Notes: generated by a model from the letters alone, not told the origin. Positions 33,036 to 44,814 are shown, numbered from the stretch's first letter. The stretch is DNA of 64,000 nt from Inia geoffrensis (GCA_036417435.1 CM070901.1:62492501-62556500); one strand, 5' to 3'. Translations and numbers: made by a program.

Positions 33036-34464
33036 AGAAAGGGATGAAGGAAGGAGTCAAAATAAGAAAAATGCTCCACTGGGTATTTTTCCACCATGTT
33101 TGTACCCCCATAACCCTCTACTCATCCCTTTCTCCGAGGTTTCGTTGTTTCTTTCTGACCATGGCACTCCAGCCACTCAAATTGAGGAGTCAGGAACTGA
33201 GGAAGGATAAGAGAAAACCTGGCAAGATGCTCTACTCTTTCCCAGTTCAAAATGTACTCTTCAAGAAAACTGGATAACAGAGAAGATTGAGAAATATCTC
33301 CTGGGGACTAAATCACCCCCACTTGAGAACCACTCAGGGTTCTCAAGTGAGGGATGCTCCTGACAGGCTATGGGAAACCTGTACCAAAATAGAACCTTTC
33401 TGAGGACCCACATCCTCATGGCTGCTGGATATGGTGCCCTGCATCATTGGTTTTGATGAGAGTTAACAGCCCAATTCTTTCTTCCCAAGTCCAACGCAGC
33501 CTGGCATTTTGCCAAACCACTCCTTCCAAAGGATTATTGTACAAATATTTCCTGCAGTGAAATCCAAGCCTAAGGACATACCCTCAGCTGCACTTTAATA
33601 TTTCTTAAGTCTCTATCAGCAGCACGTTGACAAAGCACTTCTCAGTGTAGCCCCTCTGGCACGGCCAAGTGCATCCACTGTTTGCTGAGTCTTCCTGGCT
33701 TGTCTCTTGGATGATGACTCATCTGCCACGTTTTTGAGGCAACTCACTGCAGACTCCAATATTCTATTCCTGAGCTGAACCTGATCAGAGCAGGATTCAG
33801 AATGACTAATGCAGACAAGTCTGCCAGGCACAATTTAGGCAGACTTTCCTGTGTCCACTATTGCGTGTACAAGTGGGAGGTCTTACATTAAATGTGCTCA
33901 ATTATAAGCATTACTTATTTTATATTGGTTAATATGGACACACTGGGAAGGCATTCTTTTGGTGTTGCCTTTCTTTAAAGGCAAAAGAAGTTCAAATGAG
34001 GTGAATTATGGAATTAACAGAGGAAGAGATCCCTGGGCATTTGGGTCAGGATGGGTCTACAGGTGGAAAGTGGTGAGCTCATCAGAAAGATGCTGTACTA
34101 AATGAAACTAGAGTTTTGTAACCAACTGGATTAGATAGACTCCTGGACCAACAGAAATATGCAGTCATCTGAGCAGTTGCCAAAGACATTAGGAAATTAA
34201 ACAAAAAAAAACTTCAAAATTTAGGAGCCAAAGCAGAGGCTGTGAGATGTCTCAGCAGATTTTGCAGGGCAGAAGTGAGTCCAATACAAGGTCTGACAGT
34301 TTGCAGCCTATCTCCAGAAGCACACAGCTCTCCATTCTCCACAAATACCCAGCAGACAGGCATCATTATATATCTTTTATGCTATTCTTTTCCACTTACA
34401 TAACGCTGGGCACAAAGGTATTCAATCACTGTTGATAGATGCTTTTTAATTCAACCATGATGCA
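33036..34464. other. No recognised feature
   Basis: Unique-looking sequence. Overlapping forward frames at 33028-33277 and a reverse frame at 33616-33831 have no supporting motif. Confidence 0.45.
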
Positions 34465-34590
34465 AACATAAGAAAGTAGTTATTTACAGATGTGGGAACT
34501 GAGGTTCAGACTTCTTTGAAGACTGAGGGGCAAAGCCAGGACTCAACTCAGATTCTGGCCTGATGGCGCTAAGTCCCTTTTTCCTTTCTG
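34465..34590 (-). repeat. MIR SINE fragment, antisense
   Basis: 'ttacagatgtgggaactgag', 'ggcaaagccaggactcaact' and 'tggcgctaagtccc' follow antisense MIR order. Confidence 0.55.
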
Positions 34591-34771
34591 CACAAATTAA
34601 TAGGGATCATGTGTATTCCTACAGCTACCTTTTGGCTCTCTCTTTGAAATTATGCCATCCTAAATCATTTTACTGGAGCTAATACCAAGTAATAAAATGA
34701 GCATATTTCACTTTTCACTCTTTTTCTTTCCCTAAGGAGAAGCAAAAGTCACACGTTAAAAAAGAATTAGG

Positions 34772-34986
34772 GGGCTTCCCTGGTGGCGCAGTGGTTGAGA
34801 GTGCACCTGTTGATGCAGGGGACACGGGTTCGTGCCCCGGTACGGGAAGATCCCACATGCCGCAGAGCGGCTGGGCCCGTGAGCCATGGCCGCTGAGCCT
34901 GTGCGTCCGGAGCCTGTGCTCCACAACGGGAGAGGCCACAACAGAGGCCTGCGTACCACAAAAAAAAAGATAATAATAATAATAAT
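34772..34986 (+). mobile_element. CHR-family SINE, short form
   Basis: Plus-strand short CHR SINE. The tail has become (AAT)n (34968-34988). Near its 3' end 'acaacagaggcctgcgtacc' lacks the usual AGTGAG block. The flanks share AATTAGG (34765-34771, 34987-34993). Confidence 0.92.
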
Positions 34987-35194
34987 AATTAGGTAATAGA
35001 CCACTGTATGATCAAAAGCTATATTTACCCAGAAGACCCACCAATTTTCAAAACCAGGTCAAAATATTCAAGTTCTAATTTAAAGAGCTTCAAGGTAAGC
35101 ACCGGAACAAATCTGGTCAAATGAAGCATAAGCCTGTTACGTTTTGCATGAGCAGAGACAAACAGCACTATGGAAGAACAACGGCCACCATGGA

Positions 35195-35360
35195 GAAGTG
35201 AGATCTGAGTTTGATCCCAGTTCTGCCACTTCCAAGCAGTGTGGCCTTACACAAGTCCCTTAACCTTTTCCAGCCTTTCTCCTTATCTTTGCAACTGAGC
35301 TGATGATACCCACATTACAGAGTTGTGGTATGAGGATTACATGAAAAACTAATAGTGACT
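35195..35360 (+). repeat. MIR SINE, sense
   Basis: 'gatcccagttctgccacttc', 'gtgtggccttacacaagtcc' and 'gtggtatgaggattacatga' are MIR in sense order. Confidence 0.75.
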
Positions 35361-35469
35361 TCCAGTTTCTGGTCCAGCATGTAAAGAGCTTGGATGTTGT
35401 CACTCTTTCTTAACAACAAATAAAAGCTGAACAAACTTTAAAAAGATCAACTCTTAGATTTATCAGAGA

Positions 35470-35930
35470 GGTGAGTCTGTCCTATATTCAAGGCCAATCC
35501 CTCCTATTCACCAGTGGCCACACCAAGAGAGGATCATTCCTTTTATCTCTTTCCCTTCCTTCACCCTCCCCAATGCCCTTCCTTCCTATCCCCCTGAGAA
35601 AATAGGAGCCACCAGAAGAGCACACCCATACCTTCCACCTACCCGCCTACCTGTATCTATGCCAGTGTGTTCTGCCTTGCTTCCTGTTACCACAGACAAG
35701 TTGTCTATCTTGTATTCAAGGCCAATCCCTCCTCCAGTTTCCACACCCTCTCACTCAAGGAAATGACCATTCTCTCTCCTATGTCATCTATTTTTTTCCT
35801 CTCTATTTCCTCACCCTCACCAGCATACAAACGTGCTGTCTAGTTTTTGTTTTTTAATCTCTTGACCACATGTGCCCCACCAGGTATTTCCCCACTTTTT
35901 TCTCCTCTTCAGAACTCCCAAGTGGTCTAC
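35470..35930 (+). repeat. Old L2-like sequence with internal ~228 bp duplication
   Basis: An exact 21-base phrase containing 'aaggccaatccctcct' occurs at 35485-35505 and again at 35713-35733. Flanking text also matches loosely ('ttcaccctccccaatg' against 'ctcaccctcaccagca'), suggesting two tandem copies of about 228 bp. The phrase is typical of old LINE2-like sequence. Confidence 0.5.
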
Positions 35931-36735
35931 ACTACTTATTTCTGTCTCTGAATCCTGTCGTCCCATTTTCTGTTGAGATTCTGCAATCAGGATGTAGTTC
36001 CCATGACACAGAAACCAGGGACCTCTAAGTTGTTAAAAACAATGGTCAACTACCTACCCATTCTCATCTTAGGTGACCCATTAGCAACAATTTGACACAG
36101 ATGAACAAAGCCTTCATCTCAAAACTCTTTCTTAGAACATGACCCTCCTCTGGTCACCCCCCACCCCGCACCTCACCAGCTGCCCACTTTCACTTCCCCT
36201 GCTGAGTCCTCCGCATCTTCTTTACCTCTAACTGTGGAGTGCCTCAGGACTCATTCCTCAGCTCTCTTCTGTTCTGTATCTACATTTACTCCCACAAAGA
36301 ACTCATTCAGTTTCATGCCTTAAAAAAAACTTTAAAAACTGTGTAAGCACACACGCACAGCTCTCACTTTCTAACTACCTTCTGCATTTCCTTCTACATT
36401 GTCCTACAGGTCTCTGCTCAAATGTCTCCTTCCCAGTGAGGCCTTACCCAACCACCCTTATTTAAAGATGAAACCTACCCCCATCTCACTAGGCTGCTCC
36501 CTATCCCTCTCCCCTACTTTTTTTTCTTCATTATATATATATATTTTTTTTTACCTTCTAATATCTCATATTACCTATTTACTGAGTCTATTTTGTGCTT
36601 CCCAATACTGGAATGTAAGCTTCATGAGAGCAGGAATTTTTGTCTGCTCTGTACTGCTGTATTCTCAGAACTGGGAATAGTGCCAGGCACATAGTAAGTG
36701 CTCAATAAATACTTGTGAAAATGAATGGATGAATG
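35931..36735 (+). repeat. L2 3' part, sense
   Basis: 'gtgcctcaggactcattcct', 'tctcctt cccagtgaggcct' (about 36423-36443), 'tgtaagcttcatgagagcag', 'cagaactgggaatagtgcca' and 'gtaagtgctcaataaatact' form a LINE2 ORF2 tail to 3' end. The 93-codon forward frame (36399-36680) is an L2 shadow. Confidence 0.75.
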
Positions 36736-36969
36736 TCCTTACAGGAGCTGTCATAATATTAAAGGGCAGAAAATCATAATTGGAAATATCCATTTCACAC
36801 AAAATTGGTAAGCTTGATTCCTAACTACACGTCTGTTTATTCTCACCTCTGAGGCCCCAAGCCTAAAAGCCATATGGTACGTTCAGCTCCCAAAGCATCT
36901 TCACAGTGTTGCCTACGGAATACTGTAAGCCAGGTATCTGAGTCCCACAGAAGTCAGGGGGATACCTAG
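36736..36969. other. No recognised feature
   Basis: Short unique-looking stretch before the nested repeat stack. Confidence 0.4.
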
Positions 36970-37237
36970 TATGACAGATAGAATGCACACCCCCAAAGTT
37001 GTTCACGTCCTAACCCCTGTGAATATGTTACAGTGCTCAGCAAAAGGGACTTTGTAGGTGTAATTAAGGTTATAAATCTTACAATAGGGAGGTTAGCCTG
37101 CATTATTCAGGTGGACCCAATCTAATTACATGAGCACTTAAAAGCAGAGAACTTTCTGCAGCTAGAAGCAGAAGAGATTTGGCAGAAAGGTCACATGATT
37201 TGAAATGTAAGAAAGACTCTCAACCTGCCATAGCTGG
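36970..37237 (+). mobile_element. ERVL-MaLR-like LTR, left piece of outermost layer
   Basis: 'caaaagggactttgtaggtg', 'gtggacccaatctaattaca' and 'agaagagatttggcagaaag' are a sense MaLR-type LTR. It stops at 37237 and continues at 43618. The break carries a rough duplication, CCATAGCTGG (37228-37237) against CCATGAGCTAGG (43618-43629). Confidence 0.7.
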
Positions 37238-37390
37238 CTTTTTTCCACAGGTTTACTGAGATATAATTGACACATAACTTTTTGTAAGTTTAAGGTGTAC
37301 AACATGTTGATTTGATATACTTTGCTAAATGATCACCACCTTAGAGTTAGCTAACACCTCCATCATGTCACATACTTACCACTGCTTTTT
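37238..37390 (-). mobile_element. L1MA-like 3' end, left piece (layer 2)
   Basis: Antisense 3' end: 'ggtttactgagatataattg', 'aagtttaaggtgtacaacat' and 'gttagctaacacctccatca'. Its continuation ('aagatctactctcttagcaa') is at 43148, beyond the younger insertions. Confidence 0.8.
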
Positions 37391-37579
37391 TTAAAAATTT
37401 TTCATTGGAGTATAGTTGATTTACAATGTTGTGTTAGTTTCTGCTGTACAGCAAAGTGAATCAGTTATATATATACATATATCCACTCTTTTTTAGATTA
37501 TTTTCACATATAGGCCATTACAGAGTATTGAGTAGATTTCCCTGCGCTATACAGTAGGTCCTTCTTAGTTATCTATTTT
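37391..37579 (-). mobile_element. Older cetartiodactyl L1 3' end, left piece (layer 3)
   Basis: Antisense 3' UTR: 'cattggagtatagttgattt', 'gctgtacagcaaagtgaatc' and 'ttccctgcgctatacagtag'. It is broken at 37579 inside TAGTTATCTATTTT and resumes at the second copy of that 14-mer at 42958. Confidence 0.88.
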
Positions 37580-37863
37580 GTTTGTTTTTTGTTTTCTTAT
37601 CTCTTCTTGATTTGGGGGACTTAACATAGGTGTTGAATTTATCTTGACTTTATCTAATTATTTTTCTTTTAATTTTATTTATTTTTTTATACAGCAGGTC
37701 CTTATTAGTCATCAATTTTATACACATCAGTGTAAACATGTCAATCCCAATTGCCAATTCATTCCACCACCACCCCCACCTCCCCCTTTGGTGTCCATAA
37801 GTTTGTTCTCTACATCTGTGACTCAATTTCTGCCCTGCAAACTGGTTCATCTGTACGATTTTT

Positions 37864-40800
37864 CTAGGTTCCATATATATGTGTTAATAAACAACATTTG
37901 TTTTTCTCTTTCTGACTTACTTCACTCTGTATGACAGCCTCTAGATGCATCCATGTCTCTACAAATGGCCCAATTTCCTTCCTTTTTATGGATGAGTAAT
38001 ATTCCATTGTATATATGTGCCACATTTTCTTTATCATTTCGTCTGTCAATGGGCATTTAGGTTGCTTCCATGACCTGGCTACTGTAAATAGTGCTGCAAT
38101 GAACATTGGGGTGCATGTGTCTTTTTGAATTATGGTTTTCTCTGGGTATATGCCCAGTAGTGGGATTGCTGGGTCATATGGTAATTCTATTTTTAGTTTT
38201 TTAAGGAACCTCCATACTGTTCTCCATAGTGGCTGTATCAATTTACATTCCCACCAGCAGTGCAAGAGGGTTCCCTTATCTCCACACCATCTCCAGCATT
38301 TGTTGTTTGTAGATTTTTTCATGATGCCCACTCTAACTGGTGTGAGGTGATACCTCATTGGAGTTTTGATTTGCATTTCTCTAACAATTAATGATGCTGA
38401 GCAGCTTTTCATGTGCCTCTTGGCCATCTGTATGTCTTCTCTGGAGAAATGTCTATTTAGGTCTTCTGCCCATTTTTAGATTGGGTTGTTTGTTTTTTTA
38501 ATATTGAGCTGCATGAGTGGTGTATATATTTTGGAGATTAATCCTTTGTTGATTCGTTTGCAAATATTTTCTCCCATTCTGAGGGTTGTCTTTTCATCTT
38601 GTTTATGGTTTCCTTTGCTGTGCAAAAGCTTTGAAGTTTCATTAGGTCTCATTTGTTTATTTTCGTTTTTATTTCCATTACCCTAGGAGGTGGATCAAAA
38701 AAGATCATGCTGTAATTTATGTCAAAGAGAGTTCTTCCTATGTTTTTCTCTAAGAGTTTTATAGTGTCCAGTCTTACATTTAGGTCTCTAATCCATTTTC
38801 AGTTTATTTTTGTATATTGTGTTAGGCAGTGTTCTAATTTCATTCTTTTACATGTAGCTGTCCAGTTTACCCAGCACCATTTATTGAAGAGACTGTCTTT
38901 TCCCCATTGTATATCCTTGCCTCCTTTGTCATAGATTAGTTGACCATAGGGGCATGGATTTAACTCTGGGCTTTCTATCTTGTTCCATTGATCTATGTTT
39001 CTGTTTTTGTGCCAGTACCATATTGTCTTGATTACTGTAGCTTTGTAGTATAGTCTGAAGCCAGGGAGTCTGATTCCTCCAGCTCCATTTTTTCCCCTCA
39101 AGACTGCTTTGGTTAGTTGGGGTCTTTTGTGTCTCCATACAAATTTTAAGATTTTTTGTTCTAGTTCCATAAAAAATGCCATTGGTAATTTGATAGGAAT
39201 TGCAGTGACTCTGTAGATTGCTTTGTGTAGTACAGTCATTTTCACAATATTGATTCTTCCAATTCAAGAACATGGTATATCTCTCCATCTGTTGGTATCA
39301 TCTTTAATTTCTTTCATCAGTGTCGTATAGTTTTCTGCATACAGGTCTTTTGTCTCCTTAGGTAGGTTTATTCCTAGGTATTTTATTCTTCTTTTTGCAA
39401 TGGTAAATGGGAGTGTTTCCTTAAGTTCTCTTTCACATATTTTATAATTAGTGCATAGGAATGCAAGAGATTTCTATGCATTAATCTTGTATCCTGCAAC
39501 TTTACCAAATTCATTGATTAGATCTAGTAGTTCTCTCTCTTTTTTTTTTTTTTGTGCAGTATGCAGGCCTCTCCCGTTGCGGAGCACAGGCTCCAGACGC
39601 ACAGGCTCAGCGGCCATGGCTCACGGGCCCAGCCGCTCCGCGGCATGTGGGATCCTCCCAGACCAGGGCACGAACCCATGTCCCCTGCATCGGCAGGCGG
39701 ACTCTCAACCACTGCACCACCAGGGAAGCCCTCTAGTAGTTTTCTGGTGGCATTTTTAGGATTCTCAATGTATATAGTATCATGTCACCTGCAAACAGTG
39801 ACAGCTTTACTTCTTCTTTTCCAATTTGTATTCCTTTTATTTCTTTGTCTTCTCTGATTGTTGTGGCTAGGACTTCCAAAACTATGTTGAATAATAGTGG
39901 TGAGAGTGGACATCCTTGTCTGGTTCCTGATCTTAGAGGAAATGCTTTCAGTTTTTCACCATTGAGAACGATGTTTGCTGTGGGTTTGTCATATATGGCC
40001 TTTACTATGTTGAGGTAGTTTCCCTCTATGCCCACTTTCTGGAGAATTTTTATCATAAATGGGTGTTGAAATTTGTCAAAAACTTTTTCTGCATCCATGA
40101 GATGATCACATGGTTTTTATTCTTCAGTTTGTTAATGCGGCGTATCACATTGATTGATTTGGGTATATTGAAGAATCCTTGCACCCGTGGGATAAATCTC
40201 ACTTGATCATGGTGTATGATCCTTTTGGTGTTTTTGGATTCTGTTTGCTAGTATTTTGTTGAGGATTTTTACATCTATATTCATCAGTGATATTGGTCTG
40301 TAATATTCTTTTTTTGTAGTATCTTTGTCCGGTTTTGGTATCAGGGTGATGGTGGCCTCATAGACTGAGGTTGGAAGTGTTCCTTCCTCTGCAATTTTTT
40401 GGTAGAATTTGAGAAGGATAGGTGTTAGCTCTTCTCTAAATGTTTGATAGAATTCATCTGCGAAGCCATCTGGTCCTGGACTTTTGTTTTTTGGAAGACT
40501 TTTAATCACAGTTTCAAGTTCATTACTTGTGATTTTTCCGTTCATATTTTCTATGTCTTCCTGGTTCAGTCTGGGAAGGTTATACCTTTCTAAGAATTTG
40601 TCCATTTCTTCCAGGTTGTCCATTTTATTGGTGTAGAGTTGCTTGTAGTAGTCTCTTAGGATGCTTTGCATTTCTGCGGTGTCTGTTGTAACTTCTCCTT
40701 TTTCATTTCTGATTTTATTGATTTGAGTCCTCTCCCTCCTTTTCTTGATGAGTCTGGCTAATGGTTTATCAATTTCGTTTATCTTCTCAAAGAAGTAGCT

Positions 40801-41885
40801 TTTAGTTTTATTGACCTTTGCTATTGTTTTCTTTGTTTCTATTTCATTTATTTCTGCTCTGATTTTTATGATTTCTTTCCTTCTGCTAACTTTGGGGTTT
40901 TTTGTTGTTGTTGTTCTTTTTTCTCTAGTTTCTTTAGGTGTAAGGTTAGACTGATTATTTGAGATTTTTGTTGTTTCTTGAGGTAGGCTTGTAGAGCTAC
41001 GAACTTCCCTCTTAGAACTGCCTTTGCTGCATCCCATAGGTTTTGGATGGTCGTGTTTTCATTGTCATTTGTCTTTAGGTATTTTTTGATTTCCTCTTTG
41101 ATTTCTTCAGTGATCTCTTGGCTATTTAGTAATGTATTGTTTAGCCTCCATGTGTTTGTGTTTTTTACATTTTTTTCCCTGTAATTCATTTCTAATCTCC
41201 TAGCGTTGTGATCAGAAAAGATGCTTGATATGATTTCAATTTTCTTAAATTTACTGAGGTCTGATTTGTGACCCAAGATGTGATCTATCCTGGAGACTGT
41301 TCTGTGCACACTTGAGAAGAAAGTGTAATCTGCTGTTTTTGGATGGAATGCTCTATAAATAATCAATTACATCTATCTGGTCTGTTGTGTCATTTAATGG
41401 TTGTGTTTCCTTATTAATTTTCTGTCTGGATGATCTGTCCATTGGTGTAATTGAGGTGTTAAAGTCCCCCACTATTATTGTGTTACTGTCGATTTCCTCT
41501 TTTACAGCTGTTAGCAGTTGCCTGATTGAGGTGCTCCGATGTTGGGTGCATATATATTTATAATTGTTATATCTTCTTCTTGAATTGATCCCTTGATCAT
41601 TATGTAGTGTCCTTCCTTGTCTCTTGTAACATTCTTTATTTTAAAGTCTATTTTATCTGATATGAGTATTGCTACTCCATCTTTCTTTTGATTTCCATTT
41701 GCATGGAATATCTTTTTCCATGCCCTCACTTTCAGTCTGTATGTGTCCCTAGGTCTGAAGTGGGTCTCTTGTAGACAGCATATAGATGGGTCTTGTTTTT
41801 GTTTCCATTCAGCAAGTCTTTTGTTTGGGGCATTTAGTCCATTCACGTTTAAGGTAATTATCAATATGTATGTTCTTATTACCAT
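37864..41885 (-). pseudogene. L1 ORF2 (endonuclease/RT), inactivated
   Basis: In L1 this encodes the endonuclease and reverse transcriptase that copy L1 and SINE RNA into DNA. The N-terminal frame (41511-41885) has LNVNGLNAP and QETHF, typical of the APE endonuclease. The RT frame (39733-40098) has [13 protein letters not shown], but the catalytic box reads FAGD where the family has FADD; the GAT to GGT codon is at 39787-39789. The C-terminal frame (37864-38427) has HCWWEC. Frameshifts and a SINE at 39533 break it; without the SINE the span is about 3.8 kb, normal for the family. Confidence 0.93.
39533..39731 (-). mobile_element. CHR-family SINE, short form (layer 5), internally deleted
   Basis: Minus-strand short CHR SINE in L1 ORF2. 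Target duplication TCTAGTAGTT lies at 39523-39532 and 39732-39741. Compared with sister copies it lacks about 15 bp between 'caggcctctc' and 'ccgttgcggagc' (about 39573). It is the youngest layer of the nest. Confidence 0.94.
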
Positions 41886-41929
41886 TTTCTTAATTGTTTT
41901 GGGTTTGTTTTTGTAGGTCCTTTTCTTCT

Positions 41930-42880
41930 CTTGTGTTTCCCACTTAGAGAAGTTCCTTTAGCATTTGCTGTAGAGCTGGTTTGGTGGTGCTGAATTCTCT
42001 CAGCTTTTGCTTGTCTGTAAAGCTTTTGATTTCTCCATTGAATCTGAATGAGATCCTTGCTGTGTAGAGTAATCTTGGTTGTAGTTTCTTCCCTTTCATC
42101 ACTTTAAGTATATCATGCCACTCCCTTCTGGCTTGTTGAGTTTCTGCTGAGAAATCACCTGTTAACCTTATGGGAGTTCCCTTGTATGTTATTTGTCATA
42201 TTTCCTTTGCTGCTTTCAATAATTTTTTTTGTCTTTAATTTTTTCCAATTTGATTACTATGTGTCTCAGTGTGTTTCTCCTTGTGTTTATCCTGTATGGG
42301 ACTCTCTGCACTTCCTGGACTTGGGTGGCTATTTCCTTTTGCATGTTAGGGAAGTTTTCGACTATAATCTCTTCAAATATTTTCTCGGGTCCTTTCTCTC
42401 TCTCTTCTCCTTCTGGGACCCCCATAATGCGAATGTTGTTGCATTTAATGTTGTCTCAGAGGTCTCTTAGGCTGTCTTCATTTCTTTTCATTCTTTTTTC
42501 TTTATTCTGTTCTGCAGCAGTGAATTCCACCTTTGTGTCTTCCAGTCACTTATCCATTCTTCTGCCTCAGTTATTCTGCTATTGATTCCTTCTAGTGTAG
42601 TTTTCATTTCAATTATTGTATTGTTCATTTCTATTTGTTTGTTCTTTAATTCTTCTAGGTCTCGTTAAACATTTCTTGCATCTTCTTGATCTTTGCCTCC
42701 ATTCTTTTTCTGAGGTCCTGGATCATCTTTACTATCACTATTCTGAATCCTTTTTCTGGAAGGTTGCCTATCTCCACCTCATTTCATTGTTTTTCTGGGG
42801 GTTTATCTTGTTCCTTCATCTGGCACATAGCCCTCTGCCTTTTCATCTAGTCTATCTTTCTGTCAATGTGGTTTTTGTTC
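41930..42880 (-). pseudogene. L1 ORF1 (RNA-binding chaperone), inactivated
   Basis: ORF1p coats L1 RNA as a trimer. Only a short minus-strand frame remains open (42216-42425), with the family phrases EKIFEEIIVENFPN and VQEVQRVPYRIN from the RNA-recognition region. A coiled-coil part can be followed on the DNA from about 42480 to 42780. Start and stop are inferred from the parallel copy at 60 kb, so limits are approximate. Several stops and frameshifts. Confidence 0.8.
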
Positions 42881-42957
42881 CACAGGCTGCAGGATTGTAG
42901 TTCTTCTTGCTTTTGCTGTCTGCCCTCTGGTGGATGAGGCTATCTAAGAGGCTTGTC

Positions 42958-43105
42958 TAGTTATCTATTTTATATATAGTAGTGTGTACATGTCAATCCC
43001 AATCTCCCAATTTATCCCTCCCTGATTTCCCCCTTGGTAACCCTAAGTTTGTTTTCTACATCTGTGACTCTTATTTCTGCTTTGTAAATAAGTTCATTTG
43101 TACCA

Positions 43106-43109
<4 letters not shown>
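42958..43109 (-). mobile_element. Older L1 3' UTR, right piece (layer 3)
   Basis: 'tatatagtagtgtgtacatg', 'caatcccaatctcccaattt' and 'ttgtaaataagttcatttgt' continue 37391-37579. Confidence 0.85.

Positions 43110-43148
<39 letters not shown>
43110..43148. repeat. (GT)n microsatellite at nest junction
   Basis: GT run between layer 3 and the resumed layer 2; it obscures the target duplication of layer 3. Confidence 0.92.
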
Positions 43149-43149
<1 letters not shown>

Positions 43150-43617
43150 TAGGAATATTGAAGATCTACTCTCTTAGCAACTTTCAAGTATATAATGCAG
43201 CATTGTTAACTATAATCACTATGCTGTGCATTATATCCCCAGAATTTATTCATGTCCTAACCTGAAGTTTGTACTCTTTGACCAACATCTCCCCATTTCT
43301 CCCTCCCTCCCTCAAGCCCGTGGTAACCACTCTTCTACTCTCTGTTTTTATACATTGAACTTTTTAAAATGCTACATATTAAGTGAGATCATCAGGTATT
43401 TCTCTTTCTTGTCTGGCTTCTTTCACTGAGTATAACACCTTCTAGATCCATCCATGTTGTTGCAAATGGCAAGATTTCTTTTTTATATGACTGACTAATA
43501 CTCCACTGTATATATGTACCACATCTTCTTTATCCGTCATCTGTTGACAGACACTTAGGTTGTTTCCATATGTTGGTTATTGTGAGTGATGCTGTGATGA
43601 ACATGGGGTAGAGATAT
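43149..43617 (-). mobile_element. L1MA-like ORF2 tail/3' UTR, right piece (layer 2)
   Basis: 'gaagatctactctcttagca', 'gaccaacatctccccatttc', 'tccatccatgttgttgcaaa' and 'gctgtgatgaacatgggg' continue 37238-37390. The element is 5' truncated at about 43611. Confidence 0.85.
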
Positions 43618-43942
43618 CCATGAGCTAGGGAAGGCAGGTGGCCTCTAGAAGGGGAAACAACTTCTAACTGAGTCAGGAAGGACACTGGGACCTCAGTTCT
43701 ACTACTACAAGAAACTGAACTCTGAAAATGACCTGAATGAGCCTGGAAGCAGATTCCCCCTCAGAGCCTCCCACAAGAGCCCAGCCTGGCCAACACCTTG
43801 ACTTTGGCACTGTGAGCCCCTGAGCAGAGAACCCAGTTGAGCCCCTTGGACTTCTGCCCAAACTGTGAGATAGTAAATGGGTGTTATTTTAAGCTGCGAA
43901 GTTTGTGATAATTTGTTATGGCAGCAGTGAAAAGCTAATACA
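43618..43942 (+). mobile_element. ERVL-MaLR-like LTR, right piece (outermost layer)
   Basis: 'gaccctcagttctac'-type text (43689-43703), 'caagaaactgaactctgaaa', 'gcagattccccctcagagcc', 'gagcagagaacccagttgag' and 'aagctgcgaagtttgtgata' complete the LTR begun at 36970 and end in CA at 43942. Together the pieces make a ~590 bp solo LTR. Confidence 0.75.
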
Positions 43943-44814
43943 TCCAGTAGCTATCTATCACTGAGTGATCAGGGACACAAATATTTGCAACAAGAGAGCT
44001 TTCCTCCAACCCAAGAATCAGGCCCACTTTGAGAGATCTGGCTTCTCTTGCCTTCTCAAAGATGTCAAACTGATGCTTTGAACTATCATTAAATCACCAC
44101 TTTCTTTTGATTTCCCTGGTGTCAGAAATTTAAATGAACCAAAATAATAGAGGTTGTTCTATATATATTTTTCAGGTTGTGGGAGAAACATTTGAGAGAC
44201 TTTCCCCTTTGCATAAGCTGAGCTGTGTCTAACTAGTGGTCTGATTTTCTATTAAGCTTCAGGGGAGGTGAGAAATGGCTGCTTCTATAGAATTAGTAAA
44301 TGCCACCAAAACTAAAGGTCAAACTAAGTTGACATTAAATAGAGTATTTCCAGTGAGGCAATGTGGGGTGCTTGAAAGAGCAGTTCCCACAAACCCCTGC
44401 AATGCTTATTCTCTGAACTTGTTGTGAGTGGTAATGGAATCCAATTAAACTCTGTCAGTCCCCAGCCTTTCCACCTGTGACCTATATTAGCCACAATAAG
44501 TCTGTTTTCACAGACAAAGCCCCTTTGGTGACCAACGTGGAGAAGATCGTGTGGCTGGTTCCACACCGCAGATGTTATATTCACTCAGGTAGGCTTCTCA
44601 GGGGCCCCCCGGCCCTGCCAGCTTTCAGGATCACTGTGAGCTGAACACTGATTTATCCCCTCATGTGGCTTTGGAGGGCAGAGAAATAAAGGAGGATGGA
44701 CACAGGGCAGATTCCAGCTGAGCCAAGTTTGCACTGGAAATTCAAACTTGAACTAAGGGCCTGGTAACCTGGAACGTCCAAGAAGCAGAGGGAGGAAAGC
44801 TTGTAAGGGGGAAT
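43943..44814. other. No recognised feature
   Basis: Unique-looking sequence. The reverse frame 44324-44584 is unsupported. Confidence 0.45.

Larger units (their letters stand above)
37580..42957 (-). mobile_element. Near-full-length L1 (layer 4)
   Basis: The insertion is bounded by a perfect 14 bp target-site duplication TAGTTATCTATTTT (37566-37579; 42958-42971). It contains the 3' UTR, complete-span ORF2, complete-span ORF1 and a stub of 5' UTR ('ctctggtggatgaggctatc', about 42931), where it is truncated. About 80 bp (37580-37662) between the L1 3' end and the duplication may be transduced flank. A CHR SINE lies in ORF2. Both ORFs are broken, so it is inactive. Confidence 0.92.

Noticed and set aside
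38799..41885. Intact L1 able to retrotranspose
   Set aside because: Frameshifts, a SINE insertion, the FAGD change and 5' UTR truncation rule out activity.
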